DNA of 10,000 nt from Magnetospirillum sp. (GCA_020217035.1 JAIWOG010000003.1:1-10000), one strand, 5' to 3'; positions 1 through 6,494 are shown, counted from the first letter of the stretch. The notes: generated by a model from the letters alone, not told the origin. Numbers and translations are program-made.

Positions 1-114
1 ATGAAGATCACCATGCCGGTCCTGGGTGTCGGCGCCATGGCGGCGCCGGCCGGCATGGACCCCAACCAGCACATGCAGCACATGCAGCAGATGCCGGCCA
101 ACATGAAGCATTGA
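1..114 (+). CDS. C-terminal end of an unidentified Met/His-rich protein (partial)
   Basis: An open frame enters at base 1 and ends at TGA 112-114, giving 37 visible residues. The window happens to begin with ATG in this frame, but no upstream sequence is available to judge whether this is a start, so I treat it as the tail of a longer gene. The last 19 residues are unusually rich in Met, His and Gln (DPNQHMQHMQQM is part of it), with seven Met or His residues in that stretch plus MKH at the very end. Met/His-rich tails are common in periplasmic copper-handling proteins, which would suit a nos locus, but that function is only a suggestion. It could equally be a low-complexity tail of an unrelated protein. 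A hairpin follows within seven bases of the stop. Confidence 0.5.
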   Translation: MKITMPVLGVGAMAAPAGMDPNQHMQHMQQMPANMKH

Positions 115-120
115 GGCGAT

Positions 121-157
121 GGGCGCATCATCACGGAATCTTGATGGTGCGCCCCTT
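121..157 (+). terminator. Hairpin after the partial Met/His-rich gene, probable terminator
   Basis: Bases 121-132 (GGGCGCATCATC) pair with 143-154 (GATGGTGCGCCC): a 12-bp stem with one G-T wobble and a 10-base loop. It starts seven bases after the stop codon of the upstream gene. The tract after it (CTTCC) has few T residues, so classical intrinsic termination may be weak, but position and stem strength fit a transcript end. Confidence 0.6.
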
Positions 158-169
158 CCGACATAAACA

Positions 170-252
170 GCCATAAGTTGATACAATTAGATCATTGTGT
201 CGTTATTATTGTGGATAGATTGTCATCATCTACCTTAAGTAAAGGAGAGGGG
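170..252 (+). promoter_or_regulatory. AT-rich leader of the propeller gene with an inverted repeat
   Basis: This stretch is clearly more AT-rich than its surroundings and probably contains the promoter of the gene starting at 253. It holds an inverted repeat ACAAT-N6-ATTGT at 183-198, the size of a small dimeric-repressor site. Possible sigma-70-like elements (TTGTGT at 195-200, TAGATT at 216-221) are poor and their spacing of 15 is short, so I do not claim a mapped promoter. The sequence AAAGGAGAGG at 241-250 is a strong ribosome binding site and decides the start of the next gene. Confidence 0.4.
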
Positions 253-1344
253 ATGATGGCTTCCTTGACACCCAGTTGGAGCGACACCATGTCGGGCTCC
301 GGCAACGGCATCACCAACGCTCATTGCGTGACGGCGTTCGCCGTGGCCACCTGCAACGGCTACGCGTTCAAGTATGATTGCATCAACGGCAGCGAGGGAA
401 TCAGGAACGACCTGAACGGATTGGGCAAGGGCGAGACGCGCATCGCCTATGACAGCCAGCGCGAGATTTATTATTTCGGCTGCAACGGCCACGTCCAAGG
501 GGTGAAGGCGGACAATTTCACCACCACCATCTGGACTCATCCGGTCAACCTGTCCAACGCCCTCGACACCATCACCTCGGTGGTGGTGGCGGCGGACGGC
601 ACCATCTATGCCGGAGCCAACGGTTATGTGTACAAGATCAACCCCCAAGGCGACGTGCTTTACACCAACCCGTTGACGGGAACCGGCAATAACGAGGTGC
701 GCCTGGCATTGTCGGTGGACCAGAAGACACTGTTCGTCGGTACCAACGGCCAGCTCTGGGCGCTGTCCGCCTCGACCATGACCAAGACGTGGAGCTTGAC
801 CCTGCCGGCCTGGAACTACGGCGCCACGGCCAGCAACACCGTCTCGGTGATCAGCGTCCTCTACAAGGATCCCGGCTACGGGGTCGCGACGCCCTGGCTG
901 TTCGCCGGATGCAACGGCTGGCTTTACGCCATCGACCTGGGGCAGGCCAATCCTCAAGTGACGGCGATGACCCAGTCGCTGCAAGCCGCTCTTGGCGCTG
1001 GCGACACCCGCCTGGCCTTCGACACCGAGAGCGGTCAGTTGTTCGTCGGGTTGTCCGGGTGCGGGGCCTCCATCGACGCCTCGTTGCGCCGGCCGGCGAA
1101 ATGGATCTACGAACTCGCCAAGTCCCCCGGGCGGGTCGCCAACATTCTGCCGGGCTTCCAGCAGGTGTTCGTCGGCAGCAACGGCCAGGTGGCGGTGATC
1201 CTTAACGGCGTCTGCAAGCAACTGGGGCAGGTGACCAACGGGGGGGCGAACCCGGTCGGGCTTGCCATGGATCCCGCTTTCCCGCAACGTCTGGTCGCCG
1301 GTTGCAACGGCTATGTGGCGGGCTTCACCATTCCCGAACCATAA
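253..1344 (+). CDS. Hypothetical PQQ-like/WD-like beta-propeller protein with NG repeats
   Basis: This gene encodes 363 residues from ATG 253, chosen because AAAGGAGAGG lies just upstream (GGAG 244-247); ATG 256 is equally possible. The frame stays open back to a TTG at 178 but that has no ribosome binding site. The protein is built from eight repeats about 42-56 residues apart, each containing a strand like FVGTNGQLWAL or FAGCNGWLYAI. The Asn of the NG turn is at about residues 35, 78, 123, 165, 221, 310 and 352; the sixth copy, near 268, is degenerate (LSG). This matches the blade pattern of PQQ-like or WD-like beta-propellers. Four blades carry CNG. No signal peptide or membrane segment is visible, so it is probably cytoplasmic, and no enzyme motif is recognised. 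It converges on the tlpA-like gene with only 13 bases between the stops. Its role, and any link to N2O reduction, are unknown. Confidence 0.8.
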   Translation: MMASLTPSWSDTMSGSGNGITNAHCVTAFAVATCNGYAFKYDCINGSEGIRNDLNGLGKGETRIAYDSQREIYYFGCNGHVQGVKADNFTTTIWTHPVNLSNALDTITSVVVAADGTIYAGANGYVYKINPQGDVLYTNPLTGTGNNEVRLALSVDQKTLFVGTNGQLWALSASTMTKTWSLTLPAWNYGATASNTVSVISVLYKDPGYGVATPWLFAGCNGWLYAIDLGQANPQVTAMTQSLQAALGAGDTRLAFDTESGQLFVGLSGCGASIDASLRRPAKWIYELAKSPGRVANILPGFQQVFVGSNGQVAVILNGVCKQLGQVTNGGANPVGLAMDPAFPQRLVAGCNGYVAGFTIPEP

Positions 1345-1357
1345 GCCGTATCCGCGG

Positions 1358-1939
1358 TCATGGGTTGGCGGTGGGCTTGACCAAGGGCGGGCCCATCGCC
1401 CCATCCAGCCGCTTGCCGGCGATCAACGCCCGCAGCAAGGCCAGGGATTCCGGTCCATCCCAGGCGGCGGGGCCGACATAGCGGGCGACTTCGCGGGCCT
1501 GTGCATCCAGCAACAGCGTGGTGGGCAGCACGGCGGCGCCAAAGGCTTCGCCGGCGGCGCGGTGATGGTCCACGTGCACGTCCAGGTTCTTGATGCCCAG
1601 GCGGGCATAGGTGTTGACCGCGCCCACCGCGCCCGAGCGGTCCAGGCACAGGGCGACGACGCGCAGACCTTCCGGCTCGATGATCGGTTTCAGGCGGTCC
1701 AGCGCCGGCAATTCGGCGACGCAGGGCAGGCACCAACTGGCCCATAAATTGACCAGCGCCGGCTTGCCCTTCCAGGCGGCCACCCCCGCCGCTTGCCCCT
1801 GGTTGTCGCGGATGTCGATTTCCGGCAGCGGACGGGGCGGGTCAGTGACGAACAAGCCTTGCGCCACCTTGGCGGCATGGGCCGGAAACGTCGCCAGGGC
1901 CAGGCCGCTGATCAGCAGGGTTCGACGGTCCAGACGCAT
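1358..1939 (-). CDS. TlpA/ResA-like periplasmic thiol-disulfide reductase
   Basis: A 193-residue thioredoxin-fold protein of the TlpA family. An N-terminal signal (residues 1-22, ending AHA) directs it to the periplasm; it contains RR at 5-6, so Tat export is possible, although a Sec signal is equally readable. The active-site motif WCLPC is at residues 69-73 (Cys70 and Cys73) and the cis-proline opposite it is probably Pro139 in VLPTTLLLD. Members of the family reduce disulfides in periplasmic targets such as apo-cytochrome c or the CuA cysteines of oxidases, often together with SCO proteins. Its ATG follows the stop of sco by two bases, and its ribosome binding site (GGAG on the minus strand, 1947-1950) lies inside the end of sco, so the two are one operon and probably coupled. 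In this locus I infer that it keeps SCO or the CuA cysteines of NosZ reduced; cytochrome c maturation is the alternative. Confidence 0.88.
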   Translation of the reverse strand: MRLDRRTLLISGLALATFPAHAAKVAQGLFVTDPPRPLPEIDIRDNQGQAAGVAAWKGKPALVNLWASWCLPCVAELPALDRLKPIIEPEGLRVVALCLDRSGAVGAVNTYARLGIKNLDVHVDHHRAAGEAFGAAVLPTTLLLDAQAREVARYVGPAAWDGPESLALLRALIAGKRLDGAMGPPLVKPTANP

Positions 1940-1941
1940 GC

Positions 1942-2502
1942 TTATTCTCCGTCCACCACTCGGGCCACACGTTCCGCCACTTCGTCGGCGGTTGCCAAGT
2001 GCCCCATCTTGACCACCAGTCGACCGTCGCGGTCCATGATGAAGATGCCGGCCGAGTGGTCGACCATGTAATGGTCCGAATCCTTGCTGGTGGGCGGATG
2101 GATTTCATAGCGAACGCGGAAGGCTTTGGCCGCCGCGTCGGTCATCTGTTGGGTGCCGGTCAGGCCGACGAAGCTGGGGCCGAAAGCTGACATGTAGTCC
2201 TTCAATTGCGCCTGGGTGTCGCGCTTGGGGTCGACGGTGACGAACATCGGCACCACTTGGTCGGCCTTGGACCCCAGCTTTTCCAGGGCGGCGGCCATGG
2301 TGGACAAGGCCGTCGGGCAGACGTCGGGGCAGAAGGTGTAGCCAAAGGCCATCATCCGCACCTTGCCCTTGAAGCTTTCATCGTTGACCCGTTTGCCGTC
2401 GTGGGTTTCCAGCAGGAAGCGGCCCGAGAATTCCTGCGCCCAAAGCGGGGCAGGGGACAACAGCGCCAGACCGGCGGCCAAGGCCAAAACACGCAACCTC
2501 AT
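1942..2502 (-). CDS. SCO1/SenC/PrrC family copper chaperone
   Basis: A 186-residue SCO protein. Residues 1-22 form a Sec signal peptide (cleavage after LWA). No membrane anchor follows and no lipobox cysteine is present, so a soluble periplasmic protein is expected, unlike many anchored SCO proteins. The copper-binding set is complete: CPDVCP with Cys58 and Cys62, and His149 in DHSAG. SCO proteins deliver copper to CuA centres, best known for cytochrome c oxidase subunit II; NosZ carries the same kind of centre. A ribosome binding site AGGAG (minus strand, 2510-2514) supports this start. It is divergent from nosZ across a 162-base gap and first in an operon with the TlpA-like gene. I infer a role in loading the CuA site of NosZ; supply to an oxidase or redox sensing are alternatives. 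Confidence 0.93.
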   Translation of the reverse strand: MRLRVLALAAGLALLSPAPLWAQEFSGRFLLETHDGKRVNDESFKGKVRMMAFGYTFCPDVCPTALSTMAAALEKLGSKADQVVPMFVTVDPKRDTQAQLKDYMSAFGPSFVGLTGTQQMTDAAAKAFRVRYEIHPPTSKDSDHYMVDHSAGIFIMDRDGRLVVKMGHLATADEVAERVARVVDGE

Positions 2503-2565
2503 CGCACTTCTCCTGTTGGTGCCTTGCGGTGTCCGACAGTGAAGCAGAAAGCGCTCCGCCGTGAC

Positions 2566-2579
2566 TTGACCAAGGTCAC
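2566..2579. promoter_or_regulatory. Candidate FNR/DNR-family binding site between sco and nosZ
   Basis: TTGAC-CAAG-GTCAC matches the FNR/DNR/NnrR pattern TTGAY-N4-RTCAA except for the last base. The core TGACC-AA-GGTCA is a perfect palindrome. The site centre (2572.5) lies 92 bases before the nosZ ATG; a class II activator position at -41.5 would put the nosZ start of transcription near 2614, with CATGTT at 2602-2607 as a modest -10 element. Read the other way, the same geometry would put a start near 2531 for sco, 29 bases before its ATG. This fits known control of nos genes by oxygen- or NO-responsive CRP/FNR regulators, but no binding is shown. Confidence 0.55.
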
Positions 2580-2652
2580 GGCCGGTCCATCACGGCACGC
2601 GCATGTTTGCTGGCGAAGTGTTTGGGTAGCTCTGTCCCCTTTTAACAGAAAA

Positions 2653-2658
2653 AGGTGG
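2653..2658 (+). promoter_or_regulatory. Ribosome binding site that fixes the nosZ start
   Basis: AGGTGG, one base off AGGAGG, sits six bases before ATG 2665. The open frame runs much further upstream, as far as 2206, but that part overlaps the divergent sco gene and encodes no signal peptide, whereas the protein starting at 2665 begins directly with one. Confidence 0.7.
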
Positions 2659-2664
2659 GGAAAA

Positions 2665-4959
2665 ATGAAACGTAGCTTGAAGATGGCGAGCCTGCTCGCC
2701 ACGGTGTCCTTTGGCGTGCTGACCGTCAGCCAGGCCCTGGCCGCCGAATCCCTGCAAGATGTGATGAAGCGTCGCGGCCTGAACGAAAAAGACGTTCTGG
2801 CGGCCGCCAAGACCTACACGCCCACCGGCAAGCGCGACGAATTCGTCGTCTTCTCGTCGGGTGGCCAAAGCGGCCAGGTGATCGTGTACGGCATCCCGTC
2901 CATGCGCATCCTGAAATATATCGGCGTCTTCACCCCCGAGCCCTGGCAGGGCTATGGTTATGACGACGAATCCAAGAAGATCCTGGCCGAAGGCGGTTCG
3001 GTCGAAGGTCGGACCATCACCTTCGGCGACACCCACCACCCGGCCATCTCGGAAACCAACGGCGACTACGACGGCCAGTTCCTGTTCATCAACGACAAGA
3101 ACACGCCGCGTCTGGCGGTCATCGACCTCAAGGATTTCGAGACCAAGCAGATCGTGAAGAACCCGATCATGCAGTCGGAACATGGCGGCGCCTTCGTGTC
3201 GCCCAACACCGACTACATCATCGAGGCGTCGCAATACGCCGCGCCTTTGGGTGGCGAGTTCGTGCCGCTGGAAGAATTCAACGACAAGTATCGCGGCGCG
3301 GTGACCTATTGGAAGTTCAACCGCGAGAAGGGCCGCATCGAGCCGGAAAACTCGTTCTCGGTGGAACTGCCGCCCTATAGCCAGGATCTGTCCGACTTCG
3401 GCAAGGGCCCGTCGGATGGCTGGTCGTTCACCAACTCGTTCTGTTCCGAACGCTATGTGGGTGGCATCGAACGCGGCCGTCCGCCGTTCGAAGCCGGTTG
3501 CTCGGCCAAGGACACCGACTTCCTGCACGTGATCAACTGGAAGAAGGCCGAGGAAGTCTACAAGGCCGGCAAGGTCAAGAAGGTGAACGGCCATGCCGTC
3601 ATCGAGATGGCCACCGCCGTCAAGGAAGGCTTGCTGTTCCTGATCCCGGAACCGAAGTCGCCGCATGGCGTCGACGTCACTCCGGACGGCAAGTTCCTGA
3701 CCGTGTCGGGCAAGCTGGACAGCCACGTCACCGTCTATTCCTTCGAGAAGATTCAAAACGCCATCAAGGCCGGCAAGTTCACCGGCAAGGACGAATACGG
3801 CGTCCCGATCATCGACATGAAGGAAACCATCCACAAGCAGGTGGAACTGGGCCTCGGCCCGCTTCATACCCAGTACGACGCCAAGCAATGCGTCGCCTAC
3901 ACCTCGCTTTACGTCGATTCGATGCTGGCCAAGTGGGACTTCTGCGAAGGCAAGATCATCGACAAGATTTCCATCCACTACAACATCGGCCACTTGATGG
4001 CCATGGAAGGTGATTCCGCCCATCCGGCCGGCAAGTACGTGGTGGCGCTGAACAAACTGGCCATCGACCGCTTCAACCCGGTCGGCCCGCTGCATCCGCA
4101 GAACCACCAGCTGATCGACGCCGGCAACGACAAGATGCAGCTTCTGTACGACATGCCGCTGCCCTTGGGCGAACCCCACTACGCGGTCGCCATCGCCGCC
4201 GACAAGCTGAAGCCGCATATCCGCTATCCGCACGGCACCGACTCGCGCACCGAGGAAAAGCATCCGGCCGCCGTCCGTGCCGGCAAGGAACGCATCGAGC
4301 GTAACGGCAACAAGGTGGAAGTGTTCGGCTCGGTCATCCGGTCGCACATCACGCCGGAAATCATCGAAGTGACCGAAGGCGACGAAGTCACCGTGCACCT
4401 GACCAACCTGGAACGTGCCCAGGACGAAACCCACGGCTTCGCCGTGTCCAAGCACAACGTCAACCTGTCGCTGGAACCGGGCAAGACCGCTTCGGCGACC
4501 TTCAAGGCCAACAAGGCCGGCGTCTATCCGTACTACTGCACCGAGTTCTGCTCGGCCCTGCACCTGGAAATGCAGGGTTACCTGATCGTGCAGCCGGCCG
4601 GCTACAAGGCGACCGAAAGCAAGGCCAAGGAAGGCGTGACCTACGCCAAGGCTGACTACGACACCCGGGTCAAGGCCAACATCGAGACCCAGAAGGTCAT
4701 CGACGGTGTGGTCGGCTACATCACCAGCGTCAACTACAAGGACTTCGCTCCCGTGGTCGCCCTGGTGGAAGACGCCACCGACCAGTTGAACTTCGCCGCC
4801 GGCGCCAAGGCCAAGTCGGAAGACTTCGCCGCCAAGGGCGATTTCCACAACGCCTTCCTGTGGGCCGAGCAGTGGTTCCAGTACCAGGTCAAGGCCGCCG
4901 ACATCGGTCTGCGCGCCAAGACCTTCCTCGAGCAGAACGGGGCCAAGAAGGTCAAGTAA
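2665..4959 (+). CDS. nosZ: Nitrous oxide reductase NosZ, clade II (Sec-dependent)
   Basis: This 764-residue periplasmic enzyme reduces N2O to N2. Residues 1-27 are a Sec signal peptide (KRSLKMASLL then a hydrophobic core, cleavage near ALA-AE) with no twin-arginine motif, which is the mark of clade II NosZ. A seven-bladed propeller domain carries the CuZ ligands: His124-His125 (GDTHHP), His173 (SEHGG), and likely His334, His401, His453 and His505. The C-terminal cupredoxin domain carries CuA: His590 (ETHGF), Cys625, Cys629, His633 and Met636 in YYCTEFCSALHLEM. About 125 residues follow the CuA motif; they look helical and contain no CxxCH, so this is not the cytochrome-fused form known from Wolinella. 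All expected copper ligands are present, so the enzyme should be active. It leads the rightward unit and is followed by a strong hairpin. Expression is probably induced by low oxygen or nitrogen oxides through the site at 2566-2579. Confidence 0.97.
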   Translation: MKRSLKMASLLATVSFGVLTVSQALAAESLQDVMKRRGLNEKDVLAAAKTYTPTGKRDEFVVFSSGGQSGQVIVYGIPSMRILKYIGVFTPEPWQGYGYDDESKKILAEGGSVEGRTITFGDTHHPAISETNGDYDGQFLFINDKNTPRLAVIDLKDFETKQIVKNPIMQSEHGGAFVSPNTDYIIEASQYAAPLGGEFVPLEEFNDKYRGAVTYWKFNREKGRIEPENSFSVELPPYSQDLSDFGKGPSDGWSFTNSFCSERYVGGIERGRPPFEAGCSAKDTDFLHVINWKKAEEVYKAGKVKKVNGHAVIEMATAVKEGLLFLIPEPKSPHGVDVTPDGKFLTVSGKLDSHVTVYSFEKIQNAIKAGKFTGKDEYGVPIIDMKETIHKQVELGLGPLHTQYDAKQCVAYTSLYVDSMLAKWDFCEGKIIDKISIHYNIGHLMAMEGDSAHPAGKYVVALNKLAIDRFNPVGPLHPQNHQLIDAGNDKMQLLYDMPLPLGEPHYAVAIAADKLKPHIRYPHGTDSRTEEKHPAAVRAGKERIERNGNKVEVFGSVIRSHITPEIIEVTEGDEVTVHLTNLERAQDETHGFAVSKHNVNLSLEPGKTASATFKANKAGVYPYYCTEFCSALHLEMQGYLIVQPAGYKATESKAKEGVTYAKADYDTRVKANIETQKVIDGVVGYITSVNYKDFAPVVALVEDATDQLNFAAGAKAKSEDFAAKGDFHNAFLWAEQWFQYQVKAADIGLRAKTFLEQNGAKKVK

Positions 4960-4994
4960 GCCCGAGGCTTTGTAAGCATCACGCGTGTGGTCTG

Positions 4995-5019
4995 GGGGGC
5001 GGAGAAATCCGCCCCCTTT
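4995..5019 (+). terminator. Hairpin terminator or attenuator after nosZ
   Basis: GGGGGCGGA (4995-5003) pairs perfectly with TCCGCCCCC (5008-5016) around a GAAA loop, followed by TTT. The nine-pair GC-rich stem 35 bases after the nosZ stop fits an intrinsic terminator. The T tract is short, so partial read-through into the cytochrome genes is likely, which would make nosZ mRNA more abundant than the rest. Confidence 0.72.
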
Positions 5020-5043
5020 GACTAAGAAGCCAAGGAGAGATTG

Positions 5044-5643
5044 ATGATTGTCAATAAAACCCGCGCCCTGGCGGCGCTGGTGGTCCTGGGGGGGATCGCC
5101 GCCACCCCGGCCCTTGCCGCCGACGGCAAGGCGCTGTTCGCCGACAAGGGCTGCACCGCCTGTCACGGCGAGGACGCCAAGACCCCGCTGGAACCCGGCT
5201 ATCCCCGGCTTGCCGGCCAGAACGCCGCCTACATGGTCAACCAGATGAAGGACATCAAGGCGGGCAAGCGGACAAACGGCCTGTCGCCCGACACCATGAA
5301 GCCCATCCTGGAAGAGGTGTCGGAAGAGGAAATGCAGGCCATGGCCGACTATCTGGCCAGCCTGGGTCCCATCGCCGGCAAGGGCGATTCCGCCCATCCG
5401 GGCAAGAAGCTCTACACCACCAAGACCTGCATCGCCTGTCACGGCAAGGATGGCGCCAAGCCGATCATGAAGACCTATCCGTTCCTGGCCGGCCAGGACA
5501 AGGACTACCTGATCCGCCAGGCCGCCGACATCAAGACCAGCACCCGCAACCACGGGCTGACCAATTCCATGCAGCCGGTGATGCATCTGGTGACGGACGA
5601 GGAACTGGCGCAGATCGCCGATTTCTTAGCCAACGTCAAGTAA
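5044..5643 (+). CDS. Diheme c-type cytochrome (cytochrome c4/c553-like), nos-associated
   Basis: The product has 199 residues from ATG 5044, which lies six bases after AGGAG (5033-5037); the TTG at 5041 is a less likely start. A Sec signal peptide covers residues 1-26 (ALAA cleavage). Two similar cytochrome c domains follow, with heme motifs CTACH (37-41) and CIACH (129-133). Each is followed by a (Y)P(R/F)LAGQ segment and a Met-containing region that can give the sixth heme ligand (Met85 and Met176 or Met180). The two halves look like an internal duplication, as in cytochrome c4. Clade II nos clusters typically contain one or more such cytochromes (nosC1/nosC2 in Wolinella), thought to pass electrons from the bc1 complex or from NosGH to NosZ. 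That role is inferred from position. I leave the symbol blank because the C1/C2 assignment cannot be decided here. Confidence 0.92.
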   Translation: MIVNKTRALAALVVLGGIAATPALAADGKALFADKGCTACHGEDAKTPLEPGYPRLAGQNAAYMVNQMKDIKAGKRTNGLSPDTMKPILEEVSEEEMQAMADYLASLGPIAGKGDSAHPGKKLYTTKTCIACHGKDGAKPIMKTYPFLAGQDKDYLIRQAADIKTSTRNHGLTNSMQPVMHLVTDEELAQIADFLANVK

Positions 5644-5645
5644 GG

Positions 5646-5672
5646 CCAGGGGGCCTGGGTATAAGCTTTATC
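5646..5672 (+). promoter_or_regulatory. Small hairpin and AT-rich gap between the two cytochrome genes
   Basis: CCAGG (5646-5650) can pair with CCTGG (5654-5658), and an AT-rich stretch TATAAGCTTTAT follows at 5660-5671. The gap between the cytochrome genes is 57 bases. The hairpin is only five pairs and is not a convincing terminator. The AT-rich run might be an internal promoter element, but no matching -35 is clear. Confidence 0.25.
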
Positions 5673-5700
5673 TAAAGAACAGTTGTTTGGAGAGCGCGAC

Positions 5701-6456
5701 ATGAAAACCATTTTCAAGGCGATGGCCGTGGCTTTGGTGGCCACCGCCGCTTTGGGCACCGCAGCGATCGCCGCCGGGCCGAAGGACAAGCCGGCCCAAG
5801 GCAAGCTGCTGGGCGACAAGGATTACCAGTGGAACGCCAATGGCGGCGAAAAGGACGAGGCCGAGCACCTGAAGCCCGACCTGGCCAACGGCCGCGACGT
5901 CTACGAAGTCTGTGCCGCCTGCCACCTGCCGGAAGGCTGGGGCCAGACCGACGGCACCTTCCCGCAACTGGCCGGTCAGCACCCCAAGGTGATCATCAAG
6001 CAATTGGCCGATATCCGGGCGCTGAACCGCGATAACCCGACCATGTATCCCTTCGCACTGCCCGACCAGATCGGTGGCCCGCAGGCCATCGCCGACGTCG
6101 CCGCCTACATCCAGAAGCTGAAGATGAATCCGGAACCCGGCATCGGTCCCGGCAAGGACCTGGAACACGGCAAGAAGCTCTACAAGGAAAATTGCGTGCG
6201 TTGCCATGGCGAACACGGCGAGGGCGACAACGACAAGTACTATCCGCGTCTGGAAGGTCAGCATTACAACTATTTGATGCGCCAGTACCAGTGGATCAAG
6301 GAAGGCAAGCGCCGTAACGCCAACCCCGACATGGTCCAGCAGATCCAGAAGTTCACCGACCGCGACACCAGCGCCGTGCTGGATTACGTGTCGCGCATCA
6401 AGCCGCCGGCCGACAAGATCGGCCCCAAGGGCTGGCAGAATCCCGACTTCCAGTAA
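5701..6456 (+). CDS. Second diheme c-type cytochrome, nos-associated
   Basis: A 251-residue protein from ATG 5701, supported by GGAGAG at 5689-5694. Residues 1-25 form a Sec signal peptide (AAIAA). About 45 residues of linker without heme motif precede the first heme site CAACH (71-75); the second is CVRCH (165-169). Both domains share the (Y/F)PxLxGQH segment seen in the neighbouring cytochrome, and Met115 and Met211 are likely axial ligands. It is clearly related to the protein encoded just upstream but longer at the N terminus and between the domains, so the pair probably arose by an old duplication. It lies in the periplasm and is a candidate electron donor to NosZ or relay between NosGH and NosZ. 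Lower gene-order conservation among nos clusters prevents a firm NosC1 or NosC2 label. Confidence 0.92.
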   Translation: MKTIFKAMAVALVATAALGTAAIAAGPKDKPAQGKLLGDKDYQWNANGGEKDEAEHLKPDLANGRDVYEVCAACHLPEGWGQTDGTFPQLAGQHPKVIIKQLADIRALNRDNPTMYPFALPDQIGGPQAIADVAAYIQKLKMNPEPGIGPGKDLEHGKKLYKENCVRCHGEHGEGDNDKYYPRLEGQHYNYLMRQYQWIKEGKRRNANPDMVQQIQKFTDRDTSAVLDYVSRIKPPADKIGPKGWQNPDFQ

Positions 6457-6470
6457 GCCTGTCCTGTTGT

Positions 6471-6494
6471 CCCGCCGCCCCCAAGGGCGGCGGG
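6471..6494 (+). terminator. Perfect 10-bp hairpin between the second cytochrome gene and nosB
   Basis: CCCGCCGCCC (6471-6480) pairs without mismatch with GGGCGGCGGG (6485-6494) around a CCAA loop. No T tract follows (CCTCCC), so it is more likely an mRNA-stabilising or transcript-processing element than a simple terminator. It could protect the 3' end of cytochrome mRNA and lower expression of the accessory genes downstream. Confidence 0.55.

Noticed and set aside
178..194. TTGAT...ATCA as an FNR box upstream of the propeller gene
   Set aside because: The half-sites are separated by eight bases or more; FNR-family sites need four.
178..252. Upstream TTG start for the propeller protein
   Set aside because: No ribosome binding site precedes 178, the added residues do not form a signal peptide, and a strong site precedes ATG 253.
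235..1404. Minus-strand open frame of 389 codons opposite the propeller gene
   Set aside because: The plus-strand frame has regular structural repeats and a strong ribosome binding site; the minus frame shows neither and overlaps the end of the tlpA-like gene.
2206..2664. N-terminal extension of the nosZ frame
   Set aside because: It is antisense to sco, and the signal peptide and ribosome binding site place the real start at 2665.
4583..4959. Fused cytochrome c domain at the NosZ C terminus, as in Wolinella
   Set aside because: No CxxCH motif exists in this segment.
2590..5586. A very long open frame (998 codons) on the minus strand, antisense to nosZ and the first cytochrome
   Set aside because: It lies opposite genes with unmistakable products, has low-complexity Val/Gly/Asp/His-rich composition, and is the usual antisense shadow of GC-rich genes with biased third positions.
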